NCBI RefSeq assembly: GCF_900099765.1
Contig: NZ_FNDX01000009.1
Span: forward strand, 1-64,000
From: Paenibacillus typhae
GTDB taxonomy: Bacteria; Bacillota; Bacilli; Paenibacillales; Paenibacillaceae
Length of the DNA: 64,000 nt
Direction of reading: 5' to 3'
Under the pieces are notes generated by a model. The model made no database searches and had not been told where the DNA came from. It saw only the letters and a program-made list of their open reading frames with translations. Of this stretch, positions 42,111-50,226 are shown in pieces. Numbering within the stretch: position 1 is the first letter of the stretch; each line of letters starts with the position of its first letter. The position numbers and the translations under genes are program-made.

Positions 42111-43127
42111 CTAGCCTCCGATATAGGACATGCCTATCTTCGTTCTGCTGCGGGCAGTCTGCTCTGTCCGCTCATCGGAGTAACGGTCGCTCCGCTGCTC
42201 CCATACCGCCCGGATTGCCTTCAGCAGGCTGGCATCATCTGCGCCGCCCCGGAGCAACGCTCTGAGATCCAGTCCGCTGGAAGCAAATAGACAGGTGTAG
42301 AATTTCCCGTCGGAGGACAGCCTTGCCCGCGTACAAGAGGAACAAAACGATTCTGAGACAGAGGTAATAAAGCCCACCTCTGCCCCGTTGTCCTTATATC
42401 TGTAACGTTCGGCAACTTCCCCGAAGTAACTATGGCCAAGCGCCTCCATTTCAAAGCTGCTTTGGAGGCGCTCCAGAATTTCTTTTTTGGTGACAACCTT
42501 TTTAAAGCTCCAGCCGTTGTCATTGCCCACATCCATGAACTCAATGAACCGCAGGGTGATCCGCTTTTCCTTGAAATACCGGGCCATCGGCTCAATCTCC
42601 GATTCATTGACTCCCCGCTGCACCACCATATTCACCTTAACCTCAAAGCCTGTGTTTACGGCATGGTCAATGTTCTGCAGGATAATCCCTGATTTTAAGC
42701 CGCGCCCGTTCATTTTCCCGAATAATTCCGGGTCCAGTGCATCCAGGCTGACATTGAGTCTGCGCAGCCCGGCAGCATATAACGGCTCCGCCTGCTGTCC
42801 CAGCAGCACTCCATTCGTGGTCAACCCCATATCCTCTACCCCGCCCATTGCACTGATACCTTGAACAAGTACTGGAAGCTCACGTCTCAGAAGCGGTTCT
42901 CCGCCGGTAAGACGGATTTTGGTTACGCCTAAGGAGACGAACAGCCGGGTAAGCCGGCGGATTTCATCAAAGGTCAGCAGCTCACTGCCGGGAAGAAACG
43001 CATAATCATCCCCGAACAGCTCTTTGGGCATGCAGTAGGAGCACCTGAAATTGCACCGGTCTGTTACGGATATCCGCAAATCGCGCATTGGACGATGCAA
43101 TTGATCTTGTATGAGTAATGTTGTCAT
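42111..43127 (-). CDS. moaA: GTP 3',8-cyclase MoaA (molybdenum cofactor biosynthesis)
   Basis: A 338-residue radical-SAM enzyme that begins pterin synthesis for Moco. The SAM cluster is Cys25/29/32 (CNFRCSYC), the second cluster is in the C-terminal [31 protein letters not shown] is the SAM-binding motif, and the chain ends in GG as needed for activity. It follows moeA by 27 nt and is the last gene of narK-moeA-moaA. GGAGG lies 8-10 nt before the ATG. Moco is the cofactor of the nearby nitrate reductase. MoaC, MoaD/E and MobA are not in the window. Confidence 0.93.
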   Translation of the reverse strand: MTTLLIQDQLHRPMRDLRISVTDRCNFRCSYCMPKELFGDDYAFLPGSELLTFDEIRRLTRLFVSLGVTKIRLTGGEPLLRRELPVLVQGISAMGGVEDMGLTTNGVLLGQQAEPLYAAGLRRLNVSLDALDPELFGKMNGRGLKSGIILQNIDHAVNTGFEVKVNMVVQRGVNESEIEPMARYFKEKRITLRFIEFMDVGNDNGWSFKKVVTKKEILERLQSSFEMEALGHSYFGEVAERYRYKDNGAEVGFITSVSESFCSSCTRARLSSDGKFYTCLFASSGLDLRALLRGGADDASLLKAIRAVWEQRSDRYSDERTEQTARSRTKIGMSYIGG

Positions 43128-43154
43128 CTGTCGGGTCCTCCCCTTTCTGCAGGC

Positions 43155-44408
43155 TTACAGCAGCCATTCATCCGTTCCTTCTTCGACGCCCAGAAGCAGC
43201 ACATCTACAGCAGTACCTGCCGAGTATCCCCTGGTCCCTCCCGGCAGCACAATCAGGGAATTCCCCCGTGCGATCGAGGATACGGCGTTGGATTTGTTAA
43301 ATCCGGCCGGGCGCACCGAGAAGCCGTCGTACACCGCCCTGATAAACCGGGTGAACGGATTGGCTTTGGAGAAATCCTCAGCAAGCACTGCCTTGGTGTA
43401 AGGCAGATATACCTTATCCGCTCCGGTCATTTGCAGGAGTGCCGGCCGGACAAACAGCTCGAAGCCCGTGAAGCAGGCTGAAGGATTGCCGGAGAGGCCA
43501 AACAGGAATTTGTTGCCCGAGACGGCAACCGTTGTTACGCTGCCTGGACGCATCGCGACCTTGTTGAACAGCACTTCAGCCCCGATCCGGGAATAGATTT
43601 CAGGCAGATAATCATAATCACCGACGGATACCCCTCCGGTAGTTATCAGGCAATCTGTTTCCAATAGTGCCTGCTGTACAGTCAGAAGGCTTTCCTCCAG
43701 CTGATCTGCGGCAGTTTCGTACATTTTGAACGGAATGCCCATCCGGGCTAACTGGGCAGCGATCATCGGACCGTTACTGTTGCGGATCTTGCCGGGTTCC
43801 AGCGGAGTAGCAACGTCAAGCAGCTCTGTTCCGATGGACAGGATGCCGACAACCGGCCGCCTTGCCACCTTGACCTGCGCATAACCAAACGTGGCCAGCA
43901 GTGCTATCGTACCGGGCTGGATGAAGCTGCCTGCCGGGATTATCTGCTCCCCGGCCTGCATGTCCTCACCCTGCAAGGACAGATTCTCTCCAGACGCAAA
44001 GGCTTTACGGATCGTGAATCCCAGCGGACCGGCTTCAGCCGTCTGCTCGAACATCACCACCGCATCCGCACCTGCCGGAAGCGCCGCTCCCGTCATCAGC
44101 CGGACTGCTTCATAAGCGCCGACTGTTACTCTCGAGACCTGCCCTGCACCGATATGATCCACGACAGTGAATGTTACACGGTTGCCGCCGAATGCTTCAG
44201 CAGAATCAGCCGAACGGATCGCGTAGCCGTCATAGGGTGAGCGGGTGAAATGCGGCACATCATGAGTCGCAGTCAGCGGCTCCGCCAGAATGCGGCCATA
44301 GCTTTCGGCAAGCGGTACACTTTCCGTGCCTGTGCGGACAGCTTTTGCAATAACTCTGGCCACTGCTTCTGCCACACTGACCGGATTTCTCGTCTTCTCC
44401 ACCTTCAT
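43155..44408 (-). CDS. moeA: Molybdopterin molybdenumtransferase MoeA
   Basis: A 417-residue enzyme that inserts molybdate into adenylated molybdopterin. The four-domain layout is visible: N-terminal VPLAESYGRILAEPLTATHDVPHFTRSPYDGYAIR (domain I), MTGAALPAGADAVVMFEQ (domain II), then the GNSNGP-like IRNSNGPMIAAQL and TTGGVSVGDYDYLPE molybdopterin-binding domain III, and a short C-terminal domain. TAGGAG lies just before the ATG. It lies 43 nt after narK and 27 nt before moaA, so cofactor maturation is coexpressed with nitrate transport. Confidence 0.92.
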   Translation of the reverse strand: MKVEKTRNPVSVAEAVARVIAKAVRTGTESVPLAESYGRILAEPLTATHDVPHFTRSPYDGYAIRSADSAEAFGGNRVTFTVVDHIGAGQVSRVTVGAYEAVRLMTGAALPAGADAVVMFEQTAEAGPLGFTIRKAFASGENLSLQGEDMQAGEQIIPAGSFIQPGTIALLATFGYAQVKVARRPVVGILSIGTELLDVATPLEPGKIRNSNGPMIAAQLARMGIPFKMYETAADQLEESLLTVQQALLETDCLITTGGVSVGDYDYLPEIYSRIGAEVLFNKVAMRPGSVTTVAVSGNKFLFGLSGNPSACFTGFELFVRPALLQMTGADKVYLPYTKAVLAEDFSKANPFTRFIRAVYDGFSVRPAGFNKSNAVSSIARGNSLIVLPGGTRGYSAGTAVDVLLLGVEEGTDEWLL

Positions 44409-44451
44409 CTGCTCCTAACTTCGCTTTACTGGAATCCGGCACTTCCGCCGG

Positions 44452-45942
44452 CTATTTATTCGTAATATCGCTGAATGTGCCCACATAACGCACATCCTCA
44501 CCGGTCTCATCCTTCACCGCGCTGATGTTGAGCCATTGCAGATACTCCTGACCGTTCTTGCGCTTATTCCAGATTTCGCCCTGCCACATCCCTTTAGCCT
44601 TGATTTCACTCCACATGGAGCCGTAGAATTCCTTGGATTGCCGGCCAGATTTCAGGATGCTCGGCTGCTTGCCGAGGACTTCCTCTTCCGAATAGCCTGT
44701 AAGCTTGGAGAAGGCCGGATTAACCGACTTGATCAGTCCGGTTACATCTGTGACCATAATCCCTTGCCCGGTTGAATTAAAAACTTCTGAAGTAAGAGCC
44801 AATTTGTCATTAAAATACAGCCATACCACCAGCACCAGACTGGCCAGTGCAACCTGGGAGAGCAGCATAAAGCCGATTGAATACTGGCCGGTTGCCGCAT
44901 GGATGATGGACAGCATAATTGGAGGGAAGAATCCGCCCAGGCCGCCCATCATCGACACGATCCCGTTGGCAATCCCCGCCTGCTTGTTGAAATACAGCGG
45001 AACTAATTTGAAAATAACCCCGTTGCCGATCCCCGCACTCACAGCAATAGCAAGGCAGCCAACGGTATAAAGCCCCATAGAAGGCATAAACGCAAGGATA
45101 ATAGCTGCCACCGTATAGATGCTGAACGTGCCGATCAGCAGAAACAGCGGCTGGAACTTGTCTGCAAGCCATCCGCCTACCGGACGGAAGAATGTTGCTA
45201 CCGCGATGAAACCGGCGGTACGCATCCCTGCATCCACTTTTTCCAGTCCAAAGTTGGAAACAAGGAAATTGGGCAGATAAATCGTAAACGCTACAAAGGA
45301 ACCAAAGGTAATGAAGTAGAACAGCGAGAACAGCCAGAGCTTTTCATTTTTCGCTACCCCTTTAATCTGTTCAATGATCGGTGTCTTCAGCTTGGGCTCA
45401 TGACGATCCCCGAAGAAGAAATTCAGGGCAATGAAGATAAGCAGCAGAATCAGATACAGCTTTACTGCAGGTCCCCAGCCGATCTGTGCTGCGATCATCG
45501 GAGCCGAAAAAGTGGTGACTGCCGTTCCGAGATTGCCGATCCCGTAGATCCCGTTCACCAGCCCATGCTTATCCTTGGTGTAATATTTAGGCAGTGAGGT
45601 TACCCCTACCGAGAATACCGCGCCCCCTATTCCAAGGAACGTTCCTCCGATAATCAGGTGCGCCATCGTGGTTGCTTCACTGATGAAGTAGACCGGGAAC
45701 AGGAGCAGAATGAAGCTGCACATAAATATGATGCGTGCCCCCAAAATGTTGGCATAATAGCCAAGCGGTATCCGCAGGATCGAGCCGAGTACAACCGGTA
45801 TGGCAGTGACCATGGCCAGTTTGCCTGACGGGATACTGATGTCCTCGGAAATAAAAGGCATCAGTGAAGAGATAATCACCCATACCATAAATCCGGTAAC
45901 CAAGTTTAGTGTTTGAAGCGGTAACTGCATTTTTTTGATCAT
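44452..45942 (-). CDS. narK: NarK-type nitrate/nitrite MFS transporter with a C-terminal PAS domain
   Basis: A 496-residue protein. Residues 1 to ~375 are a 12-helix NarK/NasA-type transporter with the nitrate-signature-like GIGGAVFSVGVTSLPKYY and GNGVIFKLVPLYFNKQAGIANGIVSMMGGLGGFFPP, and an Arg in LRIPLGYYAN for anion binding. Residues ~379-496 are a PAS domain plus PAC motif (NSTGQGIMVTDVTGLIKSVNPAF, LTGYSEEEVLGKQP, YVGTFSDITNK) on the cytoplasmic side, ending without kinase, GGDEF or other output. NarK proteins normally end after helix 12. The frame is continuous, so this is a true fusion. Upstream are NreC-like motifs; moeA and moaA follow in the same operon. Role: nitrate import or nitrite export, perhaps gated by redox or a ligand. 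Confidence 0.88.
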   Translation of the reverse strand: MIKKMQLPLQTLNLVTGFMVWVIISSLMPFISEDISIPSGKLAMVTAIPVVLGSILRIPLGYYANILGARIIFMCSFILLLFPVYFISEATTMAHLIIGGTFLGIGGAVFSVGVTSLPKYYTKDKHGLVNGIYGIGNLGTAVTTFSAPMIAAQIGWGPAVKLYLILLLIFIALNFFFGDRHEPKLKTPIIEQIKGVAKNEKLWLFSLFYFITFGSFVAFTIYLPNFLVSNFGLEKVDAGMRTAGFIAVATFFRPVGGWLADKFQPLFLLIGTFSIYTVAAIILAFMPSMGLYTVGCLAIAVSAGIGNGVIFKLVPLYFNKQAGIANGIVSMMGGLGGFFPPIMLSIIHAATGQYSIGFMLLSQVALASLVLVVWLYFNDKLALTSEVFNSTGQGIMVTDVTGLIKSVNPAFSKLTGYSEEEVLGKQPSILKSGRQSKEFYGSMWSEIKAKGMWQGEIWNKRKNGQEYLQWLNISAVKDETGEDVRYVGTFSDITNK

Positions 45943-46034
45943 TCAAATCTCACCTTTTTCGCCAATTATTCTCCTGATTGTCTATGTGAATATTTCCTGT
46001 TCTCATTGTATCTGCCGATCCCCCGGCTCAGATA

Positions 46035-46070
46035 TAGGGGAGTACCCTGTCCCTGACAGGGTAAACCCTG
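46035..46070. promoter_or_regulatory. Cluster of AGGG/CCCT inverted repeats upstream of narK (NreC-type operator)
   Basis: Three interlocked dyads: AGGG-N5-CCCT beginning at 46036, a perfect 21-bp palindrome TACCCTGTC-N3-GACAGGGTA (46043-46063), and CAGGG-TAAA-CCCTG (46057-46070). The last matches the spacing of the staphylococcal NreC site TAGGG-N4-CCCTA as I recall it. They lie 93-128 bp upstream of the narK start. The NreC-like regulator encoded at 46750 is the likely binder. Confidence 0.6.
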
Positions 46071-46169
46071 AAAATAGAGTAAGGCGGTATTTCTGTTGCC
46101 TCCCGCCAAGAAAACAGCCACGCAAGTTAAGGGATTCCACTATTTAGTACATTCAGAGCAACAGCAAAA

Positions 46170-46197
46170 CAGCTGCTCCTAATGGAGCAGCTGCCTG
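46170..46197 (-). terminator. Terminator of the nar-nre-hemerythrin operon
   Basis: CAGCTGCTCC and GGAGCAGCTG form a perfect 10-bp stem with a 4-nt loop; on the minus strand it is followed by TTTTGCTG, directly after the hemerythrin stop. Confidence 0.8.
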
Positions 46198-46199
46198 GT

Positions 46200-46727
46200 T
46201 CAGGTGATCAGTGTATTCAGTTTACCGGACAGCCGCTCCCGGTCTCGGGGGCTCAGCAGAGTCTCTGCCATAGGGAACACTACCGTCTCCTCTTTGACAA
46301 AATGCACGGTCAAAACCTCGAACGCCTCCCCCGCATCCCTTGCAGCTGCACGGATATCCTCCACTGAGTTCAGCTGGGTACCCTCGGCGGTGTGATGCAG
46401 GAAGTGTCCGATATACCCGTCGATCTCACGGTGCTCTTCCTGAATACCGACGAGCGGCCCCTGCTCAAAGCCGATGTACTGGCCCAGCAGCGGGAAGAAA
46501 TGCTCCTCTTCCTTCGCGGTATGCTTATTGAGCGGTATGATAAAATCCATGATTGCCCCGCGCAGCTCCTGAAGTCTGGCCCTGCCTTCATCCAGGCTGA
46601 TGTTGTCCTGCTCGAACCAGAGCACGGCAGTATGCCATTGCCCCATCAGATAGGATAAATAGCGGTGCTCATTCTCAAGAATACGCATGGCGGGTGTTGA
46701 AAACTTCAGGCCAGTATCATTAGACAC
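46200..46727 (-). CDS. Hemerythrin-like (HHE domain) protein at the end of the nar-nre operon
   Basis: A 175-residue four-helix protein with the spaced iron ligands of hemerythrins: ILENEHRYLS, NKHTAKEEEHFFP, IQEEHREIDGYIGHFLHH and TVHFVKEETVVFP. It could bind O2 or NO, or repair iron centres damaged by NO, as YtfE/ScdA-type proteins do. GTG at 46727 is chosen since GGAGGGGGAG lies 3 nt upstream and this keeps it clear of the nreC stop at 46750. It is the last gene after nreC and so is made under nitrate-respiring conditions. A different hemerythrin lies at 55775. Confidence 0.8.
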   Translation of the reverse strand: MSNDTGLKFSTPAMRILENEHRYLSYLMGQWHTAVLWFEQDNISLDEGRARLQELRGAIMDFIIPLNKHTAKEEEHFFPLLGQYIGFEQGPLVGIQEEHREIDGYIGHFLHHTAEGTQLNSVEDIRAAARDAGEAFEVLTVHFVKEETVVFPMAETLLSPRDRERLSGKLNTLIT

Positions 46728-46749
46728 GGGCTCCCCCTCCATTCGCCGT

Positions 46750-47397
46750 TCAGAAATCCAGCATTTTTTTACGCAACGCATATTCAACCAGCTCGGGCCG
46801 GCTCTTCAGGTTCAGCTTCTCCATGATCTTGGCCTTATGCGCTTCGACTGTCTTTACGGAAATAAACAGCTTTTCGGCAATTTCCTTGTTTCCGTAGCCC
46901 TTCGCAATCAGCGGCAGAATCTCCAGCTCCCGCTTGGATAACAGCTCAAACAGATCCTCGGTTGTGACAGTCTTATCCTTCTTAATGAATTCACGGACAA
47001 GTGAGGTCGCCATCTTGGGGTGAATATAGGTCCCGCCTTCATAGATCGTCCGGATCGCCAGCAGCAGCTCCTCATCCGGAGCGCTTTTGAGCACATAGCC
47101 GGATGCCCCGTTCTTCAGCACATGAAACAGGTATTCCTCGTCATCATGCATAGTCAGGATCAGAATTCTTGTATCGGGATAATCCTCCTTGATCTTCCCG
47201 GTCGCGATCAGCCCGCTCTCCCCCGGAGGCATGCTCAGATCCATAATCAGAATATCCGGCCGGTGCTTGGCAACCAGAGCATACGCTTCCCTGCCGTCTG
47301 CCGCCGTTCCGATTACTTCAATGTCATCCTGAAAATTAAGGATCATCGCAAACCCGCTGCGTACGATGGCATGATCGTCTGCAATAACAATCTTCAT
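46750..47397 (-). CDS. nreC: Response regulator NreC (NarL family)
   Basis: A 215-residue regulator of nitrate/nitrite respiration: receiver domain with Asp53 ([20 protein letters not shown]) and a LuxR-type HTH ([43 protein letters not shown]). It is very close to staphylococcal NreC along its whole length, including the C-terminal [15 protein letters not shown]. It is 20 nt after nreB in the operon. Phosphorylated NreC should activate narG and narK, upstream of which matching inverted motifs are found. Positive feedback on nreABC itself follows from operon structure. Confidence 0.93.
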   Translation of the reverse strand: MKIVIADDHAIVRSGFAMILNFQDDIEVIGTAADGREAYALVAKHRPDILIMDLSMPPGESGLIATGKIKEDYPDTRILILTMHDDEEYLFHVLKNGASGYVLKSAPDEELLLAIRTIYEGGTYIHPKMATSLVREFIKKDKTVTTEDLFELLSKRELEILPLIAKGYGNKEIAEKLFISVKTVEAHKAKIMEKLNLKSRPELVEYALRKKMLDF

Positions 47398-47417
47398 TCA
47401 GCCGCTCATTCCTTCCC

Positions 47418-48473
47418 TTATAACTTTTCTGCAGGTACCAGCAGCAGAATTCTCGTCCCTTTACCCCGCTGTGATTCCACGCTGAACGTGCCACCGACCA
47501 GCTCTGCGCGTTCCTGCATGCCAAAGAGGCCCAGCCCGGTTCCGCCGGGCTCATCTCCGGGATGGAAGCCTATGCCTTCATCTTCGACCTGCAGGCGCAG
47601 GATACCGTCCTTTTCGGTCAGCATAACTTTGACCGTGTCCACCTGGGCATATTTGAGCGCATTCAGCACAGCCTCCTGGCATACCCGGTAAACGACGGTT
47701 TCAATCTCGCTGCCATAACGCTTCTCGGACAGGCGGGAATCGAAATCAATCGCAAGGCCGTAGCTCTGCTCCATCCGCTTGAAGTGGGAACGAAAGGCTG
47801 CCTCCAGGCCGAAATCATCAAGCGCAGCCGGCCGCAGCTCCACCGAGAGATTGCGGATATCACTGAGCAGCCGGGTCATGGATACCTCGGTCTGCTTCAC
47901 CTTCCGCAGCAGCTTCTCGTCATCGGTCATATATTTGAGTACACGCAGGTCAATGACCGCACTCATCAATTCCTGGGCTACACTGTCATGCAGCTCGCGG
48001 GATATCCGTTTGCGCTCCTTCTCCTGGGCTTCAATAACATGCTTCATCATTTTATTCTGATAGAATTTCTCCTGGGTTTTGAACTGCCGTGTCAAATCCC
48101 TCAGCATGAAAACACGGATTCCCTGCTCGGCATCAATCGTATGAAAAGTGGCTGCATAAGGGACGATTCCCTTATCCCTTGTTTCAAGGTAAACCTGATA
48201 AGAGGTGAAGTCCTCAGTGCCCGGTGTATTGAAATAGCAGTTCAGACAGGTCCGCAGCTCAGTCTCGCTGGTATATCCCCGGCAGGTTCCGCATAAAGCC
48301 AGGGGATTTCCCTGATACAGCTGGTTCAGAATATTCTGGTCAACAATATTTTCAGCAGCCGGATTCATCGCGAGTGCCTTGCCTTCCCGGTCAAAAAAGA
48401 ACATGGCCTCGGTGCTGTTCTCGAACAGCCTGCTCATCAGAAGATTTGTCAGATCTTTTCCGGGTGTAATCAA
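47418..48473 (-). CDS. nreB: Oxygen-sensing histidine kinase NreB
   Basis: A 351-residue cytoplasmic kinase without membrane segments. The N-terminal PAS domain holds four cysteines, Cys61, Cys64, Cys76 and Cys79 (CGTC and CLNC), which in Staphylococcus bind an oxygen-labile [4Fe-4S] cluster with the same spacing. The HisKA_3 domain has His162 in RISRELHDSVAQELMSAV, and the ATPase domain has NALKYA and GTGLGLFGMQERAELVGG. The start is TTG, overlapping the nreA stop as TTGA. With oxygen absent the kinase should phosphorylate NreC. Confidence 0.92.
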   Translation of the reverse strand: MITPGKDLTNLLMSRLFENSTEAMFFFDREGKALAMNPAAENIVDQNILNQLYQGNPLALCGTCRGYTSETELRTCLNCYFNTPGTEDFTSYQVYLETRDKGIVPYAATFHTIDAEQGIRVFMLRDLTRQFKTQEKFYQNKMMKHVIEAQEKERKRISRELHDSVAQELMSAVIDLRVLKYMTDDEKLLRKVKQTEVSMTRLLSDIRNLSVELRPAALDDFGLEAAFRSHFKRMEQSYGLAIDFDSRLSEKRYGSEIETVVYRVCQEAVLNALKYAQVDTVKVMLTEKDGILRLQVEDEGIGFHPGDEPGGTGLGLFGMQERAELVGGTFSVESQRGKGTRILLLVPAEKL

Positions 48474-48928
48474 CTCAGCAACAATTCCTTCCCGTTCAAG
48501 TCTCCAATCCCGTTTCGCGCCGTGGCTTCCAGAGCCTGCACCATCTCAAGGGTAACCTGCCGTTCACCTCTGAATCCTCCCAGCAGCACACCGGCTACAC
48601 GGGCATCACTCCAGATAGGTACAGCGGCGATGCTGCGCAGATTCTCCATTTTGGTAATAGGATAAGTAAATAAGGAATCAGGCTGTACGTCTTTCTCTAC
48701 AGAAGGCAGCAGAAACGGTTTTCCGGTCTTGAACACGATTCCGGCTATCCCTCTGCCTGATTGCAGAACGATCCGTTTGTACCGTTCATTCGTGTTCCCT
48801 GAGGCGTACTTCCAGCGGATCACATAATCATATTCCGCTGGTTCAGCAAGCGCCAGTGAGATGAAGTCGTAACCGAGCGCCATACGGATCCGGTCGAGCT
48901 CCCCCTGGTAATCCACCTTCTTTTTCAT
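48470..48928 (-). CDS. nreA: Nitrate receptor NreA (GAF domain)
   Basis: A 152-residue GAF-domain protein that in Staphylococcus binds nitrate and, when empty, inhibits NreB. Family stretches seen are LGYDFISLALAEPAEYDYVIRWKYASGNTNERYKRIVLQSGRGIAGIV and RSIAAVPIWSDARVAGVLLGG. ATG at 48928 is chosen over a GTG three codons upstream because AGGAG lies 8 nt before it. It lies 48 nt after narI and overlaps nreB by 4 nt, the same gene order as in staphylococci. Confidence 0.9.
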   Translation of the reverse strand: MKKKVDYQGELDRIRMALGYDFISLALAEPAEYDYVIRWKYASGNTNERYKRIVLQSGRGIAGIVFKTGKPFLLPSVEKDVQPDSLFTYPITKMENLRSIAAVPIWSDARVAGVLLGGFRGERQVTLEMVQALEATARNGIGDLNGKELLLS

Positions 48929-48976
48929 CGTTCCCACTCCTAATTGAACAGGGAAAGAACCAGCGGCTTCTTTCCA

Positions 48977-49663
48977 TTAATTCGTTTTATTTCTTCTGTA
49001 TAGAATATAACTTCTGCCTATATAATTCAACGGAACACTCCAGACATGGACAAGGCGCGTAAACGGCCAGAAGGCAAAGATAGCAAAGCCCGACAGGATA
49101 TGCAGCTTGAACGAAAACGGCACATCCGCCATCAGCGCAGGGTCGGGACGGAACATGAACAGTCCGCGGAACCAGACGGAAATCGTATCCCGGTAGTCAA
49201 ACTCAGGCTGTACAGCATTCGTCACAATAGTGGAGTACATCCCCATAAACACTATAAATAGAAGCAACGAGTTGACAATCAGGTCAGATGCGCTGCTGAG
49301 CCTGCGGACATTCTTGATCGTAAAGCGCCGAGAAGTGAGAATCAGCATACCGGCCAGTGTAGCAAAACCGAAGATTCCGCCGATATACACCGCCCCGATA
49401 TGGTACATGTGATCGCTCACACCAACGGCCTCCAGCCACGATTTGGGAACGGCAAGACCGCCGATATGGCCGAGAATAACCGGCATAATCCCGAGGTGGA
49501 ACAGGATGCTGCCGAATTTCAGCTGCTTTTTCTCAATAAATTCACTGGATTTGGCTGTCCAGTTAAACTGATCCTTGCGGTACCGGAAAATATGCCCGAA
49601 TATAAAGACCACCAGACACATATAGGGGAAAATGACCCATAAAAACTGACCGTACATATTCAT
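48977..49663 (-). CDS. narI: Respiratory nitrate reductase gamma subunit (cytochrome b)
   Basis: A 228-residue membrane subunit with five helices that takes electrons from menaquinol and passes them over two b-type hemes to NarH. Heme-ligand His residues lie in FIFGHIFRYR near the N-terminus, LFHLGIMPVILGHIGGL near residue 60 and FSFKLHILSGFAIFAFWPFTRLVHVWS near 185-208. It overlaps narJ by 4 nt. Length and topology are typical. Confidence 0.92.
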   Translation of the reverse strand: MNMYGQFLWVIFPYMCLVVFIFGHIFRYRKDQFNWTAKSSEFIEKKQLKFGSILFHLGIMPVILGHIGGLAVPKSWLEAVGVSDHMYHIGAVYIGGIFGFATLAGMLILTSRRFTIKNVRRLSSASDLIVNSLLLFIVFMGMYSTIVTNAVQPEFDYRDTISVWFRGLFMFRPDPALMADVPFSFKLHILSGFAIFAFWPFTRLVHVWSVPLNYIGRSYILYRRNKTN

Positions 49664-50226
49664 TGACTCAGGGCCTCCTGTTCAGCACAAGCTTTAAATG
49701 TTTCGCGCAGCCCCTTGATAAGATGAAAATAGGGACTGTTATTTTTCTCAAGCGCCTTGAGGAGATGGTAAGTGCCGTCCTCCAGAATCGCTATCAGCAT
49801 CCTGAAGTTTTCCGGCGCATCCGGATTATCCAGCCACTCTGCTGCGTAGAGAAACTCACACATCAGCGGCAGGAAATCGGGCAGCTCCCCTTCCGGCATT
49901 TCCAGCCCGAACATTTCATAGAGGAGCTTCAGCTTAGCGAGCATTTGTCCGCGTTCCTTGGCATCCTCAAACTTGAAATAAGTCATATATAAGGCGCAAT
50001 CCTTCTGAAAATCAAAGGTCGCCGCATAGCTCTCCTGAATCTCTTCCAGACTAAAGCTCTGCATCAGTGTCCAGTATGTGTGCACATGGTTGTAGCCGGG
50101 ATGATCCGGGCTGAACGCCTCCTCCAGAAAAGCCGGATGAAAATCCAGCTTCTCGGGATACATGAGCTGCAGGGCGAAATATCCGAAGGAGTCTTTATAA
50201 CTGTACAATTTGGTCAGATCAATCAC
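49660..50226 (-). CDS. narJ: Nitrate reductase assembly chaperone
   Basis: A 188-residue all-helical TorD/NarJ family chaperone needed for cofactor insertion into NarG; it is not part of the final enzyme. Recognisable features are the acidic helices with LPLMCEFLYAAEW and YKDSFGYFALQLMYPEKL, and its place between narH (8-nt overlap) and narI (4-nt overlap). The sequence is less conserved than its neighbours, as usual for the family. Confidence 0.88.
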   Translation of the reverse strand: MIDLTKLYSYKDSFGYFALQLMYPEKLDFHPAFLEEAFSPDHPGYNHVHTYWTLMQSFSLEEIQESYAATFDFQKDCALYMTYFKFEDAKERGQMLAKLKLLYEMFGLEMPEGELPDFLPLMCEFLYAAEWLDNPDAPENFRMLIAILEDGTYHLLKALEKNNSPYFHLIKGLRETFKACAEQEALSQ

